Assembly (NCBI GenBank): GCA_913060875.1
Contig: CAJXSL010000003.1
Location: 335,045-399,044 of the forward strand
Reading direction: 5' to 3'
DNA: 64,000 bases
From: an uncultured Desulfobacteraceae bacterium
GTDB taxonomy: Bacteria > Desulfobacterota > Desulfobacteria > Desulfobacterales > UBA5852
The position numbers and the translations under genes were made by a program. Positions 42,642 to 51,205 of the stretch are shown here, in pieces. The notes below the pieces were generated by a model. It made no database searches and had not been told where the DNA came from. It saw nothing but the letters and a program-made list of their open reading frames with translations. The first letter of the stretch is position 1; every line of letters begins with the position of its first letter.

Positions 42642-43652
42642 TTACTCCTTTTTATCCACAGGCAGTCCAGCCTCGATCATTTTTTCCCTGAAATCATCTT
42701 CATACTCTTCGTAGGTATGAACGTTTACCGGGTAATTCCACGGGTTCACATGGCGAACCGCGCGGGAGTTGTTGGCCATATTACGCGTCGGGCTCAGGAA
42801 AATGCCGCCCATGTGCATCAGCTTGCTCCAGGGGAAATAGGCCAGCAGTACGCTGACAAAGAATACGTGGATATAGAAAATGCTGCCGATTTCCTGCATC
42901 CGGGCCATGGTCGGCAGACTGAAGGACACCAGGCCGTAGGTCAGCTCCTTGGCCGCGACCACGTCGATTTTCGTGAAATAGCGCATCAGGATACCGGTAA
43001 GCGCGATGCCGAAAATCAAGAACAGGGGGAAGAAATCCGAGGCCAGGGAGATCATCCGGATATTGGGTAGGTAGACCCGCCTAAAGAACAAAAACAAAAC
43101 CGTGCCCAGCAATACGAAGCTCGACATGGAAATGATCGGGTGACCGATTTGGATGAAGGTATCGATTTTTTCCAGGATTTCAAAGGGCAGGGGCAGGGGC
43201 TCCAGAAAAAAGCGGGCATGGCGCAGAATGACCACCAGGAAGGTGTAATGAAAGGCCAGGGCAAATAGCCACAGCCAGAGCTCCAGGTCGTAGCTGATGC
43301 GCCCATCCGGGTTGACCCGCATGCGCGTATTCCGAAATAAGGACCGGAAGGTCACCACTTCGAAAAACATCCGGGCCACCACGGCCCCTGTGGTATACGG
43401 GCTGTCAATCTTGTTGGGTTTAATCCATGGCAGGGATTTGGCCTGGCCGGCCGTGGTGGGGATCCGAAACGGCACGGTCGAGCGCGCCCAGTCCATCATG
43501 CGGATGAAAAAGCCGACGAAAAAAACTACCACCGCGACGTAGGGCAGGATTACGCCGAAGAGCACTTGCAACCCGAGGAGGTCACATCCCACCCAGGCGA
43601 TCAGCGCCAGAGCCGCAACGGCTAGAAAGGAATAGAAATACTTAACATTCAT
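42642..43652 (-). CDS. dsrM: DsrM, membrane cytochrome b subunit (NarI-like)
   Basis: A 336-aa membrane protein with about six helices. His residues for heme b are in LAFHYTFLVVILRHARFF and IGHPIISM, and the C-terminal LMHMGGIFLSPTRNMANNSR is characteristic of DsrM. It takes electrons from menaquinol and passes them to DsrK. It follows the RsbRD-N gene after 86 bases and starts the dsrMKJOP block. Confidence 0.96.
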   Translation of the reverse strand: MNVKYFYSFLAVAALALIAWVGCDLLGLQVLFGVILPYVAVVVFFVGFFIRMMDWARSTVPFRIPTTAGQAKSLPWIKPNKIDSPYTTGAVVARMFFEVVTFRSLFRNTRMRVNPDGRISYDLELWLWLFALAFHYTFLVVILRHARFFLEPLPLPFEILEKIDTFIQIGHPIISMSSFVLLGTVLFLFFRRVYLPNIRMISLASDFFPLFLIFGIALTGILMRYFTKIDVVAAKELTYGLVSFSLPTMARMQEIGSIFYIHVFFVSVLLAYFPWSKLMHMGGIFLSPTRNMANNSRAVRHVNPWNYPVNVHTYEEYEDDFREKMIEAGLPVDKKE

Positions 43653-43738
43653 TGACCTTTACCTCACTTTAGGGCTCCGGGAAGGGTCTTTATAACGCCT
43701 GTTCCAGAAACCGTCATTAAAATTAAAAGGTTATGACA

Positions 43739-44278
43739 TTAAGATGCCCCGGAATCCGGTTTGCTATCCGGATTTTCTCGTACCAGTCCGGCACGTGCAA
43801 AAGCGCGATAAAATTTGCTTTGCTCCTCGGTTGCCTTCATGCTGTAGATTTTCTCACGGCAACGCACAAATATATCGAAAGCGATCAATAGCAGTCGGTC
43901 GATGCGTTCTTCAAATGCCAGCAACTGCGCATACATATCAGCATCTTGCAGGTCGCTTTTCAGCGTGTTGCGGATGATCTTTTTAAGATCGAGAATGAAG
44001 GCGGTGGCTTGAGAGGGGGTAAACATGGTCTGGACGGCGCGGATCCGGATGAGTGGATCCAGTTCGCGGGCAAGGTGTTCCGGCGTGGCATCTTCGAGGA
44101 GGCCGTCCAGAACCGCCTCGAGCGTGCGGTGTGATGTTCCGCCCACCGGATTGCTGAACGTATCCTTGACGGATTTAAGGAAACGGGTCGTATCGGGGGG
44201 ATAGGTGCCGGCCAGGATGGCAAACCAATCATTGGCGATTTGCCGTTTGGATTTTGCTATTCGACGTTCCAGTCTCAT
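43739..44278 (-). CDS. RsbRD N-terminal domain protein at the head of the dsr operon
   Basis: A 179-aa helical protein with the RsbRD-N pattern (RIAKSKRQIANDWFAILAGTYP, DGLLEDATPEHLARELDPLIRIRAVQ, PSQATAFILDLKKIIRN). In the stressosome family such domains sense signals, but here no STAS domain follows. A gene of this kind stands before dsrM in several sulfate reducers. ATG 44278 has no ribosome site, because its upstream bases form the arm of a perfect hairpin (44281-44315). Function unknown. Confidence 0.82.
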   Translation of the reverse strand: MRLERRIAKSKRQIANDWFAILAGTYPPDTTRFLKSVKDTFSNPVGGTSHRTLEAVLDGLLEDATPEHLARELDPLIRIRAVQTMFTPSQATAFILDLKKIIRNTLKSDLQDADMYAQLLAFEERIDRLLLIAFDIFVRCREKIYSMKATEEQSKFYRAFARAGLVRENPDSKPDSGAS

Positions 44279-44280
44279 CT

Positions 44281-44315
44281 GAGGGGATGGCTCGGTTTCA
44301 AGGGGCCATCCCCTC
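44281..44315 (-). promoter_or_regulatory. Perfect 11-bp leader hairpin at the start codon of the dsr operon
   Basis: GAGGGGATGGC (44281-44291) and its exact reverse complement (44305-44315) form an 11-bp stem with a 13-base loop. On the minus-strand RNA the 3' arm ends only 2 bases before the ATG at 44278, filling the usual ribosome-binding position. It could control translation of the operon. Confidence 0.6.
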
Positions 44316-44398
44316 GAAAACGGCTTGGTTACTCCTTTTGCACCGTTGGTTGGTCAAAGCAGACTCCGGCAGGAGAATGCCCGATTTTGAATCAAAAT

Positions 44399-44427
44399 TC
44401 TATAGTCAAGTTGGAAATTTCTGTCAA
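44399..44427 (-). promoter_or_regulatory. Promoter of the RsbRD-N/dsrMKJOP operon
   Basis: On the minus strand TTGACA (44427-44422) and TATAGA (44404-44399) are 17 bases apart, an almost ideal sigma-70 promoter. Transcription would begin near 44392, leaving a leader of about 115 bases. Confidence 0.75.
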
Positions 44428-44727
44428 GGAGATTTGGAGCGATATCGAAGGGTTGTTTTTGGAATTCCAAAATTTATACCGAGTTCCAAAATTTTCTCGG
44501 AGCCGAGTCTGGAAACCGTTTGTTGTATACCAATCGAAGGGAAGCGCGCATGAAATCTGTCCGGTTTTGGCAGAGGGCATGAGGGTGGTTGTGGAAACGG
44601 GGAACGGCCTTTGATGGGGCTGTGCGTTCACCTGATGGCCAGGCGTTTCCCGAATGGCTTTGCGCTGAATTTCCCCTGAAGGCAGACGCCCCTATTGGTA
44701 AAAGCGCGGTAGGACGGTCTCTGCCCG

Positions 44728-45165
44728 TCAGGCTTTACGCTGATAACAGGCTTTCCAATCCTTGCCGCCGTTTTGACGGTAGGCGGTGAGGGCTTTGTAG
44801 AACGCACCGACAGCCAGTTCGGCACAGTGATAGTGGTCTTCCGGCAGTGTCTGGAGGTAATGCGCCACCATGTCGGGGGTGATCTGCCAGGCGGCGTCCA
44901 GATCGTGATTTTCGACCATTTCGGCCACAGCGTTGGCGCAGGCATTGGTATGCAAGCATCCATCCAGTTCGTAGGCCACTTCCTGAATCACATTTTCCCG
45001 GATCACCACGAACATGGTGATGCTGTCCTGGCAGCTGCCCACGTTGTGCCCCACCCCGGAGGGTTGGGCCGGCCGCTGTTGCCGGTCGGTTCGAAAAGCC
45101 ATTTCCAGGAAGGTGAGGCTGTGTTCCTGCCAGAAATCATTGGTTTCGTTGTTTGTATCGCCCAT
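44728..45165 (-). CDS. Iron-sulfur cluster scaffold protein, IscU/NifU-N family
   Basis: A 145-aa protein of the NifU N-terminal fold. All three cluster cysteines are kept: GSCQDSI, DGCLHTNACANAV and DHYHCAEL with the conserved His before Cys. The usual CGD motif is CQD and the second site is DGC rather than FGC, so it is a divergent branch. ATG 45165 fits the family start (NDFWQEHSLTFLEMAF); a TTG at 45201 is less likely. Its neighbour is the dsr operon, whose proteins need many iron-sulfur clusters, but a dedicated role is only inferred. Confidence 0.8.
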   Translation of the reverse strand: MGDTNNETNDFWQEHSLTFLEMAFRTDRQQRPAQPSGVGHNVGSCQDSITMFVVIRENVIQEVAYELDGCLHTNACANAVAEMVENHDLDAAWQITPDMVAHYLQTLPEDHYHCAELAVGAFYKALTAYRQNGGKDWKACYQRKA

Positions 45166-45296
45166 GAGGGTTCCGTAGCGAATGGGATTGACGATGAGCA
45201 ATGGCCGGCCGGTAAGATAAGTGGAACCGACGGGGCTGTCAACAAGGGTTGGTCCGATGCCCGACCCAGGCAGCGTTAGGCCGTGTTGGACGATCT

Positions 45297-46484
45297 TCAG
45301 GCCTGCGGGTGCGGTTTGCGTCGTTGTCGCAGCAGGAAGGCAAGCCCTCGCGGGCTTAGCACGTAGCGATAAAGCTGGTGATACGTCATCTGTCCCAGAT
45401 AGACGGCCATGTGCTTGGCGCCGATCGTATCCCCATAGCGTTCCAGAATGCGATTGCTCCAGGCCGGGCAGCGGTACAGAAGACGGGCCAGCAGGTCGGC
45501 TTTGAGGGTTTCGGCTTCGATTTCGTTTTTCAACAGGCGGTTATAATAATCGCGGATTGACGCGCTGCCCTGCGTTCCCTTTTGAATGGCCCTTGCCGCG
45601 ATCCGGGCGCTTTTAAGAGCGTAAAAAATGCCTTCACCGGTTACGGGGTCCACCAGCCCCGTCCCGTCCCCAACGATCAAACCGCGCTCATCGGCATACT
45701 GATTGCGGCGGTCGGGTCGGCAGGGTATCGGGTGGAGTCGTAGGGGCCGAATGGTATTCCCCGGCGGAAGTCCGTTGGCTTCCAGATAATGCCTCAGAAA
45801 CGGCTTGAGATCTTTGGCCGGGCGTCGGCGGGCTAAAATGCCGGCGGAGATATGGTTTTTTTTGGGAAAAATCCAGGCGTAGCCACCGGGAATGACGCCA
45901 AAGTCGAAGTGAATGGAACCGGCAAAGCGCTTCAGGGTGGTTTCGGGCACGGCCAGTTCGGCCTCGAGAGCCGGCATGACGCGATAGGCCAGGGGAAGCC
46001 CAAGGGCCCGCGCCGTCCGGCTGTGAACCCCGTCTGCGCCGACGATCAGGCCTGCCCGCAAGGTACCGGCGGTGGTCTGGATCGTCAGACGGCCCGGGGC
46101 ACCCTCTACGGACAGGAAGCGGGTTCGATCCCGGAGCAGAGCGCCCGCGGCAATGGCCTGTTCGGCAAGAAAGTGGTCCAAGCGGTCGCGCATGAACAGG
46201 TGAACGGCAGGATCAGGCCGGGTTTGCTCAAAAATGGTTCGATGGTGAACCCGTAATCGGATTGTATGGGCACGATCCTCGATCAGCGGGTCCAGATTGA
46301 AAGGGATGAGGCTTAATGCCCGCCGGGTCAGACCGCCGCCGCAGGTTTTGTAGCGCGGTAGGTCCTTTTTCTCCAGGAGAACGACAGATCTGCCGGTGCG
46401 GGCCAGTTCATAGGCCAACAGGCTCCCGGCCGGCCCGGAACCGACAATAGCGACATCGTAGCGTTGGGAGGGTGTGATCGTCAA
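45297..46484 (-). CDS. FAD-dependent oxidoreductase, geranylgeranyl reductase family
   Basis: A 395-aa flavoprotein. The Rossmann FAD site VAIVGSGPAGSLLAYELAR, LEKKDLPRYKTCGGGL and the late GLIVGDGTGLVDPVTGEGIFYAL block are diagnostic of the GGR branch of the p-hydroxybenzoate hydroxylase fold. PGGYAWIFPKK is also typical. Members reduce prenyl chains or hydroxylate lipids and quinones; a role in menaquinone or lipid side-chain saturation is possible. It lies 131 bases upstream of the scaffold gene on the same strand. Confidence 0.9.
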   Translation of the reverse strand: MTITPSQRYDVAIVGSGPAGSLLAYELARTGRSVVLLEKKDLPRYKTCGGGLTRRALSLIPFNLDPLIEDRAHTIRLRVHHRTIFEQTRPDPAVHLFMRDRLDHFLAEQAIAAGALLRDRTRFLSVEGAPGRLTIQTTAGTLRAGLIVGADGVHSRTARALGLPLAYRVMPALEAELAVPETTLKRFAGSIHFDFGVIPGGYAWIFPKKNHISAGILARRRPAKDLKPFLRHYLEANGLPPGNTIRPLRLHPIPCRPDRRNQYADERGLIVGDGTGLVDPVTGEGIFYALKSARIAARAIQKGTQGSASIRDYYNRLLKNEIEAETLKADLLARLLYRCPAWSNRILERYGDTIGAKHMAVYLGQMTYHQLYRYVLSPRGLAFLLRQRRKPHPQA

Positions 46485-46726
46485 AACGAGGCGGTATCCG
46501 GTTCTGTGAATTTATGCGGCTTCTATCATGTGGGGCCCTGGCATTGCGGCCCCGCAGACAAAATATTTAGCAGTAAGTCCGTATGGCGGGCAATAGAGGA
46601 ACGCTCATTTTGACCATGTACGGGCAGAGATGGTAAACGATCTTGCGCAGGCGTGCAAACGAAAACCCAGGCATCAAGCGAAAAGAATGACGTTGATGCC
46701 AATCCCTTGTCATGGAGGTCGATGTC

Positions 46727-47533
46727 ATGCCGCGAGACTATGTCCATGGATACACGGAGTCCGAAGCCGTCCGGTTGAACGAACAGGCTCGAACCCTGGC
46801 GGATTTGCTGCACCATGACACGCGTTTCCCCGAAGATAGCCGCGTATTGGAAGTGGGCTGCGGCACGGGTGCGCAGACCGAGATTCTGGCTTGCCGCAGT
46901 CCCCGGGCTCAAATTACGGCGGTGGATATGTCCGCAGCCTCCCTCAGGGAAGCGGATAAACGTATCCGGGCGAAGGCGATTGGCAATGTGCGATTTGAGC
47001 AGGCCGATTGCCGCCGACTGCCCCATGCCGAAAACCATTTTGATCACGCATTCGTTTGCTTCCTGTTGGAGCACCTCGCCAACCCGGATGCTGTGCTCAA
47101 AGAGCTTCGACGTGTTTTGAAGCCCGGCGGCACCATGACGGTGATCGAGGGCGACCACGGATCATTCTATTGCTATCCGGAAACCGAGGCGGCCAGGCAG
47201 ACCGTTCGCTGCCTGATCGACCTCCAGGCCGAAACCGGTGGAAACGCCTTGATCGGTCGGCGTTTGTATCCCCTGCTGAAACAGGCGGGCTTTGAAGATG
47301 TGCGGGTCTCACCAAGGGTGGTGTATGCCGATCCCAGCCGACCGGAGTGGGAGCAAGGTTTCTCCCGGGATACATTCATCGCTATGGTAGAAGGTGTGGG
47401 GCCCATGGCCGTCCAACGAAAGATGATGACCCTCTCGGCCTGGCAACGGGGCATCGACGATCTCAAGGCCACCATTGGACGAGGCACCTTTCATTATACC
47501 TTTTTCAAGGCGGTCGCCCGTAAAGCGAATTGA
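46727..47533 (+). CDS. Class I SAM-dependent methyltransferase
   Basis: A 268-aa methyltransferase. Motif I is VLEVGCGTGAQTEI, followed by TAVDMSAASL, FEQADCRRLPHAENHFDHAF and LKPGGTMTVIEGDHG. ATG 46727 is chosen with GGAGG 10 nt upstream; ATG 46712 has none. The C-terminal part (YPLLKQAGFEDVRVSP) gives the methyl-11 family look. Substrate unknown; divergent from the GGR gene. Confidence 0.88.
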   Translation: MPRDYVHGYTESEAVRLNEQARTLADLLHHDTRFPEDSRVLEVGCGTGAQTEILACRSPRAQITAVDMSAASLREADKRIRAKAIGNVRFEQADCRRLPHAENHFDHAFVCFLLEHLANPDAVLKELRRVLKPGGTMTVIEGDHGSFYCYPETEAARQTVRCLIDLQAETGGNALIGRRLYPLLKQAGFEDVRVSPRVVYADPSRPEWEQGFSRDTFIAMVEGVGPMAVQRKMMTLSAWQRGIDDLKATIGRGTFHYTFFKAVARKAN

Positions 47534-47572
47534 GGCCGGGCATGTCGATAGGGCTGCGGGCGCCCTGCTGTT

Positions 47573-47815
47573 TTATTCCACTTTGTGGATCATTTCATGT
47601 TTCTGTGACAGGCCTGTACCGGCCATATCCATGGCCAGCATGAAGCCATAAACAGCGACGGCCAAAGCCAGAACGATGCCGGCCGTCTTGAGAAGAGCTT
47701 TGGGGCGCAAGCAAATCAGGAGAAAAAGCACAACACCCGCCGCTATGGTAGGGATGGTGTGGTTATAATAGATATTGGTAAGCTGGGCAAAGAGGCTTTC
47801 AAGATCAATCGGCAT
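47573..47815 (-). CDS. Small membrane protein, unknown function
   Basis: An 80-aa protein with two predicted membrane helices (IPTIAAGVVLFLLICL and AGIVLALAVAVYGFMLAMDMAG). ATG 47815 is preceded by AAAGG at a moderate distance. It is convergent with the methyltransferase. No family is recognised. Confidence 0.6.
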   Translation of the reverse strand: MPIDLESLFAQLTNIYYNHTIPTIAAGVVLFLLICLRPKALLKTAGIVLALAVAVYGFMLAMDMAGTGLSQKHEMIHKVE

Positions 47816-48040
47816 GGTCGGAGAACCTTTCCGGATGGCACCGGCCGAATGGCGTCTTCGGAAGTCGGCCAATTATGGGCCGGATACAAACCCTTGAACG
47901 ATACGATAGCATGATCCGGGTCGCCTGCCAACGGGCACCCGTCGGGCGTCATTTATGCCAAAGTGCCCAGATTGAAGGGCAGCCAGTTTATATCCATCAA
48001 GAAATCAACTATATATCTTTTTCCCCATAACACCAGGGGT

Positions 48041-49396
48041 TCAGGATTTTTTAATCCCCAGCTCTTTGGTTTTACTCAAGAGGGTGTTGCGATGGATTCC
48101 CAGCCGGCGGGCGGCTTCGGTTTTATTGCCATTGGCGGCTTCCAGAGCGCTTTCAATATACTGCTTTTCAAAGGCCTGGGTGGCTTCCCGCAGCGGGCGC
48201 TGGTGTTTTGGCGAAGCGATGGCCGCCAGTGGCGGCAGGTTGCCCAATCGAATGGTGCGTTCCGGATTGATGGTGCAAATGCGCTCGACCAGATTCTCCA
48301 ACTCCCGGACGTTGCCCGGCCAGTCATAGGCGGCCAGATGCTCAATGGCGGCCGGCGTCAACTGCTTGGTGGGGGTTCCATTACGTTTGGCATAGATTTG
48401 CAGAAAGTGTTTCAGAAGAAAGGGAATGTCATCCCTGCGTTCCCGCAGCGGGGGCAGCACAATCGGCAGGACATTGAGGCGATAGTAAAGGTCTTGCCGA
48501 AATCGATTTTGGGCGACAAGCGCCAGCAGATCCTGGTTCGATGATGCGATAATTCGGATATCCGCTCTAATAAGGCGATGCGTCCCAAGACGTTCAAACT
48601 CTTTTTGCTGAATGACCCGCAGGAGTTTGGCCTGCATTTTAATCGAGAGGGAGTCGATATCATCGAGAAAGATCGTGCCCGTGTTGGCGATTTCGAGTTT
48701 ACCGGGGCAATCTCTGGATGCCCCGGTAAACGCGCCCCGACGATGGCCGAAAAGTTCACTTTCCATAAGGGTAACCGGGATGGCGGCACAATTGATGACG
48801 ACAAATGGATTTTGGGCGCGGCCGCTTTGGTTGTGGATCGCGCGGGCGACGAGTTCCTTGCCGGTACCGCTTTCGCCCTGGATAAGCACGGTTCCTTCGC
48901 TGGGGGCTATGGTGGCAATCATCCGGAAGACTTTTTTTATCTCGGGATTCTGGCCCACCATGGTTTCAAACGGCCGACAATGGCCGATTTCGTGCTTCAG
49001 GAGAAAAACTTCTTTCTGCAGGGTTTTCTTCTTGACAGCCCGCGCTACGATGGCTTTGACATTGTCGATATCGAAGGGTTTGACCAAGTAATCTTGGGCG
49101 CCGTTTTTCATGGCCTCTATGCCGGATTGGAGATCTTGGAGCGCCGTAACCATTATGATTTCGACGCCTGCGTCAATCGCTTTAAAATCTGGAATCAGCC
49201 GACGACCGTCGGTGTCCGGCAGCATAATATCGAGGAGGATGATATCGACCGACCGGGATTCGAAAAATGCCAGTGCTTCGGCACCGTTGCGGGCCATGTG
49301 GAGAACGTAATGATCTTCTAAGGCCATCCGAAGTGATTCACGGACATATTTCTCATCGTCGACAATCAAAATTGAAGAACTGTGCCCTCTGGTCAT
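48041..49396 (-). CDS. Sigma-54-dependent response regulator (NtrC family)
   Basis: A 451-aa activator. Receiver: ILIVDDE, phospho-Asp in IILLDIMLP, Lys in LVKPF. AAA+ domain: Walker A GESGTGKE, sigma-54 loop GAFTGA, GTIFLDD, arginine finger RQDLYYR. The C-terminal Fis-type HTH (GNKTEAARRLGIHRNTLLSK) binds DNA. ATG 49396 gives MTRGHSSSILIVDDE; the frame extends upstream without similarity. Its most likely partner is the divergent histidine kinase at 49811. Sigma-54 targets were not identified. Confidence 0.92.
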   Translation of the reverse strand: MTRGHSSSILIVDDEKYVRESLRMALEDHYVLHMARNGAEALAFFESRSVDIILLDIMLPDTDGRRLIPDFKAIDAGVEIIMVTALQDLQSGIEAMKNGAQDYLVKPFDIDNVKAIVARAVKKKTLQKEVFLLKHEIGHCRPFETMVGQNPEIKKVFRMIATIAPSEGTVLIQGESGTGKELVARAIHNQSGRAQNPFVVINCAAIPVTLMESELFGHRRGAFTGASRDCPGKLEIANTGTIFLDDIDSLSIKMQAKLLRVIQQKEFERLGTHRLIRADIRIIASSNQDLLALVAQNRFRQDLYYRLNVLPIVLPPLRERRDDIPFLLKHFLQIYAKRNGTPTKQLTPAAIEHLAAYDWPGNVRELENLVERICTINPERTIRLGNLPPLAAIASPKHQRPLREATQAFEKQYIESALEAANGNKTEAARRLGIHRNTLLSKTKELGIKKS

Positions 49397-49810
49397 GGGT
49401 GCAATCTCTCCGTTACTACCTCTCCCTTTGTTATGATTGAAAATTGCCGGCGGAGAGATTGCACCATATTTTGGAACATTCGTCAAATCCTATGGGCTGG
49501 TAGAATGCACAGTTTACTGTGCATCATGCACGAAGTTCTGGGCACATCTACAGCCGATTCAGGGATGCCGCTATGATGCCATCGCGGTCCTGAGGCCGGG
49601 ACCCCAGACCAAATAGTGGACTTGTCATAACGGCCAAAGTATTCTTATATTATCGTCCGGTTCGACAGTAGAACCCGCCTGTTTGTCTTCTAACGAGATC
49701 GGTTGAAGAAAAGGTGAAATGAGAAGCCTTGGGTCTAGTGTGCATATTAATGGGTATTATTATCGGCGGCAATGTGATCTTTCTCACCATTTAACATCGA
49801 TATTGGATGG
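49397..49810. other. Divergent regulatory gap with a perfect palindrome
   Basis: About 410 bases between the divergent regulator and kinase genes. A palindrome ATGCACAG-TTTA-CTGTGCAT lies at 49505-49524, with further TGCAC half-sites around 49526 (ATCATGCACG). It may be the binding site of the adjacent regulator. No gene seen. Confidence 0.55.
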
Positions 49811-51121
49811 ATGGAAATGACCCTCAAAGGACGCCAACGTGACGAAGTTTTACAATTGGCCTTTAAAGAATTGGGAAGAATTCAGGTCTCTGACCTGGCG
49901 ATGCTGACGGCGGGAGGCGTAGAAGAACGACGAGGTGCGATCAGGGCCTTATGTTCGCGCTTGCCAACCATCGATGCTGTCCATGTTCATCTTGTCCATC
50001 CGGGTGCGAATCCACAAGCGCATTATAGCGACAAAGCCCCTGGCATCTCGGGTGCTCCGGAACATTCCGAAAACGCATGTGTCCCCTATTCGGCTGGCGA
50101 CCCTCTGAGGCAGGTGAGAATTTCCGGTCGTTCTCTGTATGTGGATTGCGGGATGGAGGGTGTGCCCGCTGGAAAAGCTGGCCGGGATGGGGATGATCCT
50201 ATGATGGCGGCCTATTTCGTCCCCCTGGCTGTCCAAAAAAGGGTCATCGGCGTGGTGCAGGCGGCGACGGCCGATCCGCGGGGCATCCCGAGTGCTGTTC
50301 GGGAGGTTTTTGATTTGCTGGCGACACCATTTGCATTGGCGATCGAAAATGCTTGGCACCCCCAGGCGCAAACCTCACAGGCTGCAAACGCCTGCAAGGG
50401 GCCGGACCCACCGGACCCTGAAGGCACGCCCGAGGGACCCGAATACAACGTGGCGCGTCTGGCCCATGACATAAAAAACGCCATGACAACCATTTCAACC
50501 TTCATGCAACTTTTGCCGGAAAAATGGGATGATCTGCATTTTCGCACGACATTTTACCCGATCACCAGTGAAGCCACCCACCAGGTCAATCATCTGATCA
50601 GTGCCCTTTTGGATTGTAGCAAAACGTTGCAGATGCGACGGGTGGCTGTTGATATCCGAAAGTTGGTCACGCATCTTGTGGCTTCGAAAGCGCCCCTGGC
50701 TGACCAGAGAGGCCTGTTGCTGAAAACACGGTTTTCTCTGACATCAACGCTTACCCGGATCGATGAGACCGCTATAAGTGAGGCCCTGACCAACCTCCTC
50801 AATAATGCCCTGGAAGCAACCCCGGATGCCGGCGTGATTACCATTCGTTTGGAAAATATGGTGCTTCCGGCCGGCCGGCCGGCGATCAAACTGGAAATCC
50901 AGGACAGCGGACCGGGCATCGATAAGGAAATGCAAGCCACCCTGTTCGAGCCTTACACGACGTCGAAAACCGGTGACCAGATCGCGACGGGGACCGGACT
51001 GGGGCTGTACATCGCCCAGCGGCATATTCAGGCCCACGGCGGGCTGATCGAGGTGGAAGATGCCAAGGCGTCAGGAGCGCTTTTCAGGGTGATTTTGCCG
51101 GTTGAGAGACGAGGGGCATAG
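49811..51121 (+). CDS. Soluble histidine kinase with GAF-like sensor
   Basis: A 436-aa kinase without membrane helices. Residues 20-190 look like a GAF domain (RAIRALCSRLPTIDAVHVHL, AAYFVPLAVQKRVIGVVQ, ATPFALAIENA). The H-box is LAHDIKNAMTTISTFMQLL, and the ATPase motifs are NLLNNALEATP, IQDSGPGI, and GTGLGLYIAQRHIQAHGG. The start may be 49811 or 49817. Divergent from a sigma-54 regulator, its probable partner. The signal is unknown. Confidence 0.88.
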   Translation: MEMTLKGRQRDEVLQLAFKELGRIQVSDLAMLTAGGVEERRGAIRALCSRLPTIDAVHVHLVHPGANPQAHYSDKAPGISGAPEHSENACVPYSAGDPLRQVRISGRSLYVDCGMEGVPAGKAGRDGDDPMMAAYFVPLAVQKRVIGVVQAATADPRGIPSAVREVFDLLATPFALAIENAWHPQAQTSQAANACKGPDPPDPEGTPEGPEYNVARLAHDIKNAMTTISTFMQLLPEKWDDLHFRTTFYPITSEATHQVNHLISALLDCSKTLQMRRVAVDIRKLVTHLVASKAPLADQRGLLLKTRFSLTSTLTRIDETAISEALTNLLNNALEATPDAGVITIRLENMVLPAGRPAIKLEIQDSGPGIDKEMQATLFEPYTTSKTGDQIATGTGLGLYIAQRHIQAHGGLIEVEDAKASGALFRVILPVERRGA

Positions 51122-51205
51122 ATCCCGCACGGCGGGTAACATGGCCATTGACGCGGTAAGGGTGACCGTTGTATGGCATAGGCCAATGATCCCAGCGGTA
51201 GGCCT

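Larger units (their letters stand above)
44279..44727. other. Gap upstream of the dsr operon
   Basis: About 450 bases with the dsr promoter and leader hairpin listed separately. Bases 44390-44540 are AT-rich with several GGAATTCCAAAA-like and GTTCCAAAATTTTC patches that could hold regulator sites. No gene supported. Confidence 0.5.

Noticed and set aside
44315-44345. Mini-ORF (Met-Ala-Pro-stop) with upstream AAGGAG in the dsr leader
   Set aside because: The ribosome site is about 24 bases from the ATG, too far; a regulatory leader peptide cannot be supported.
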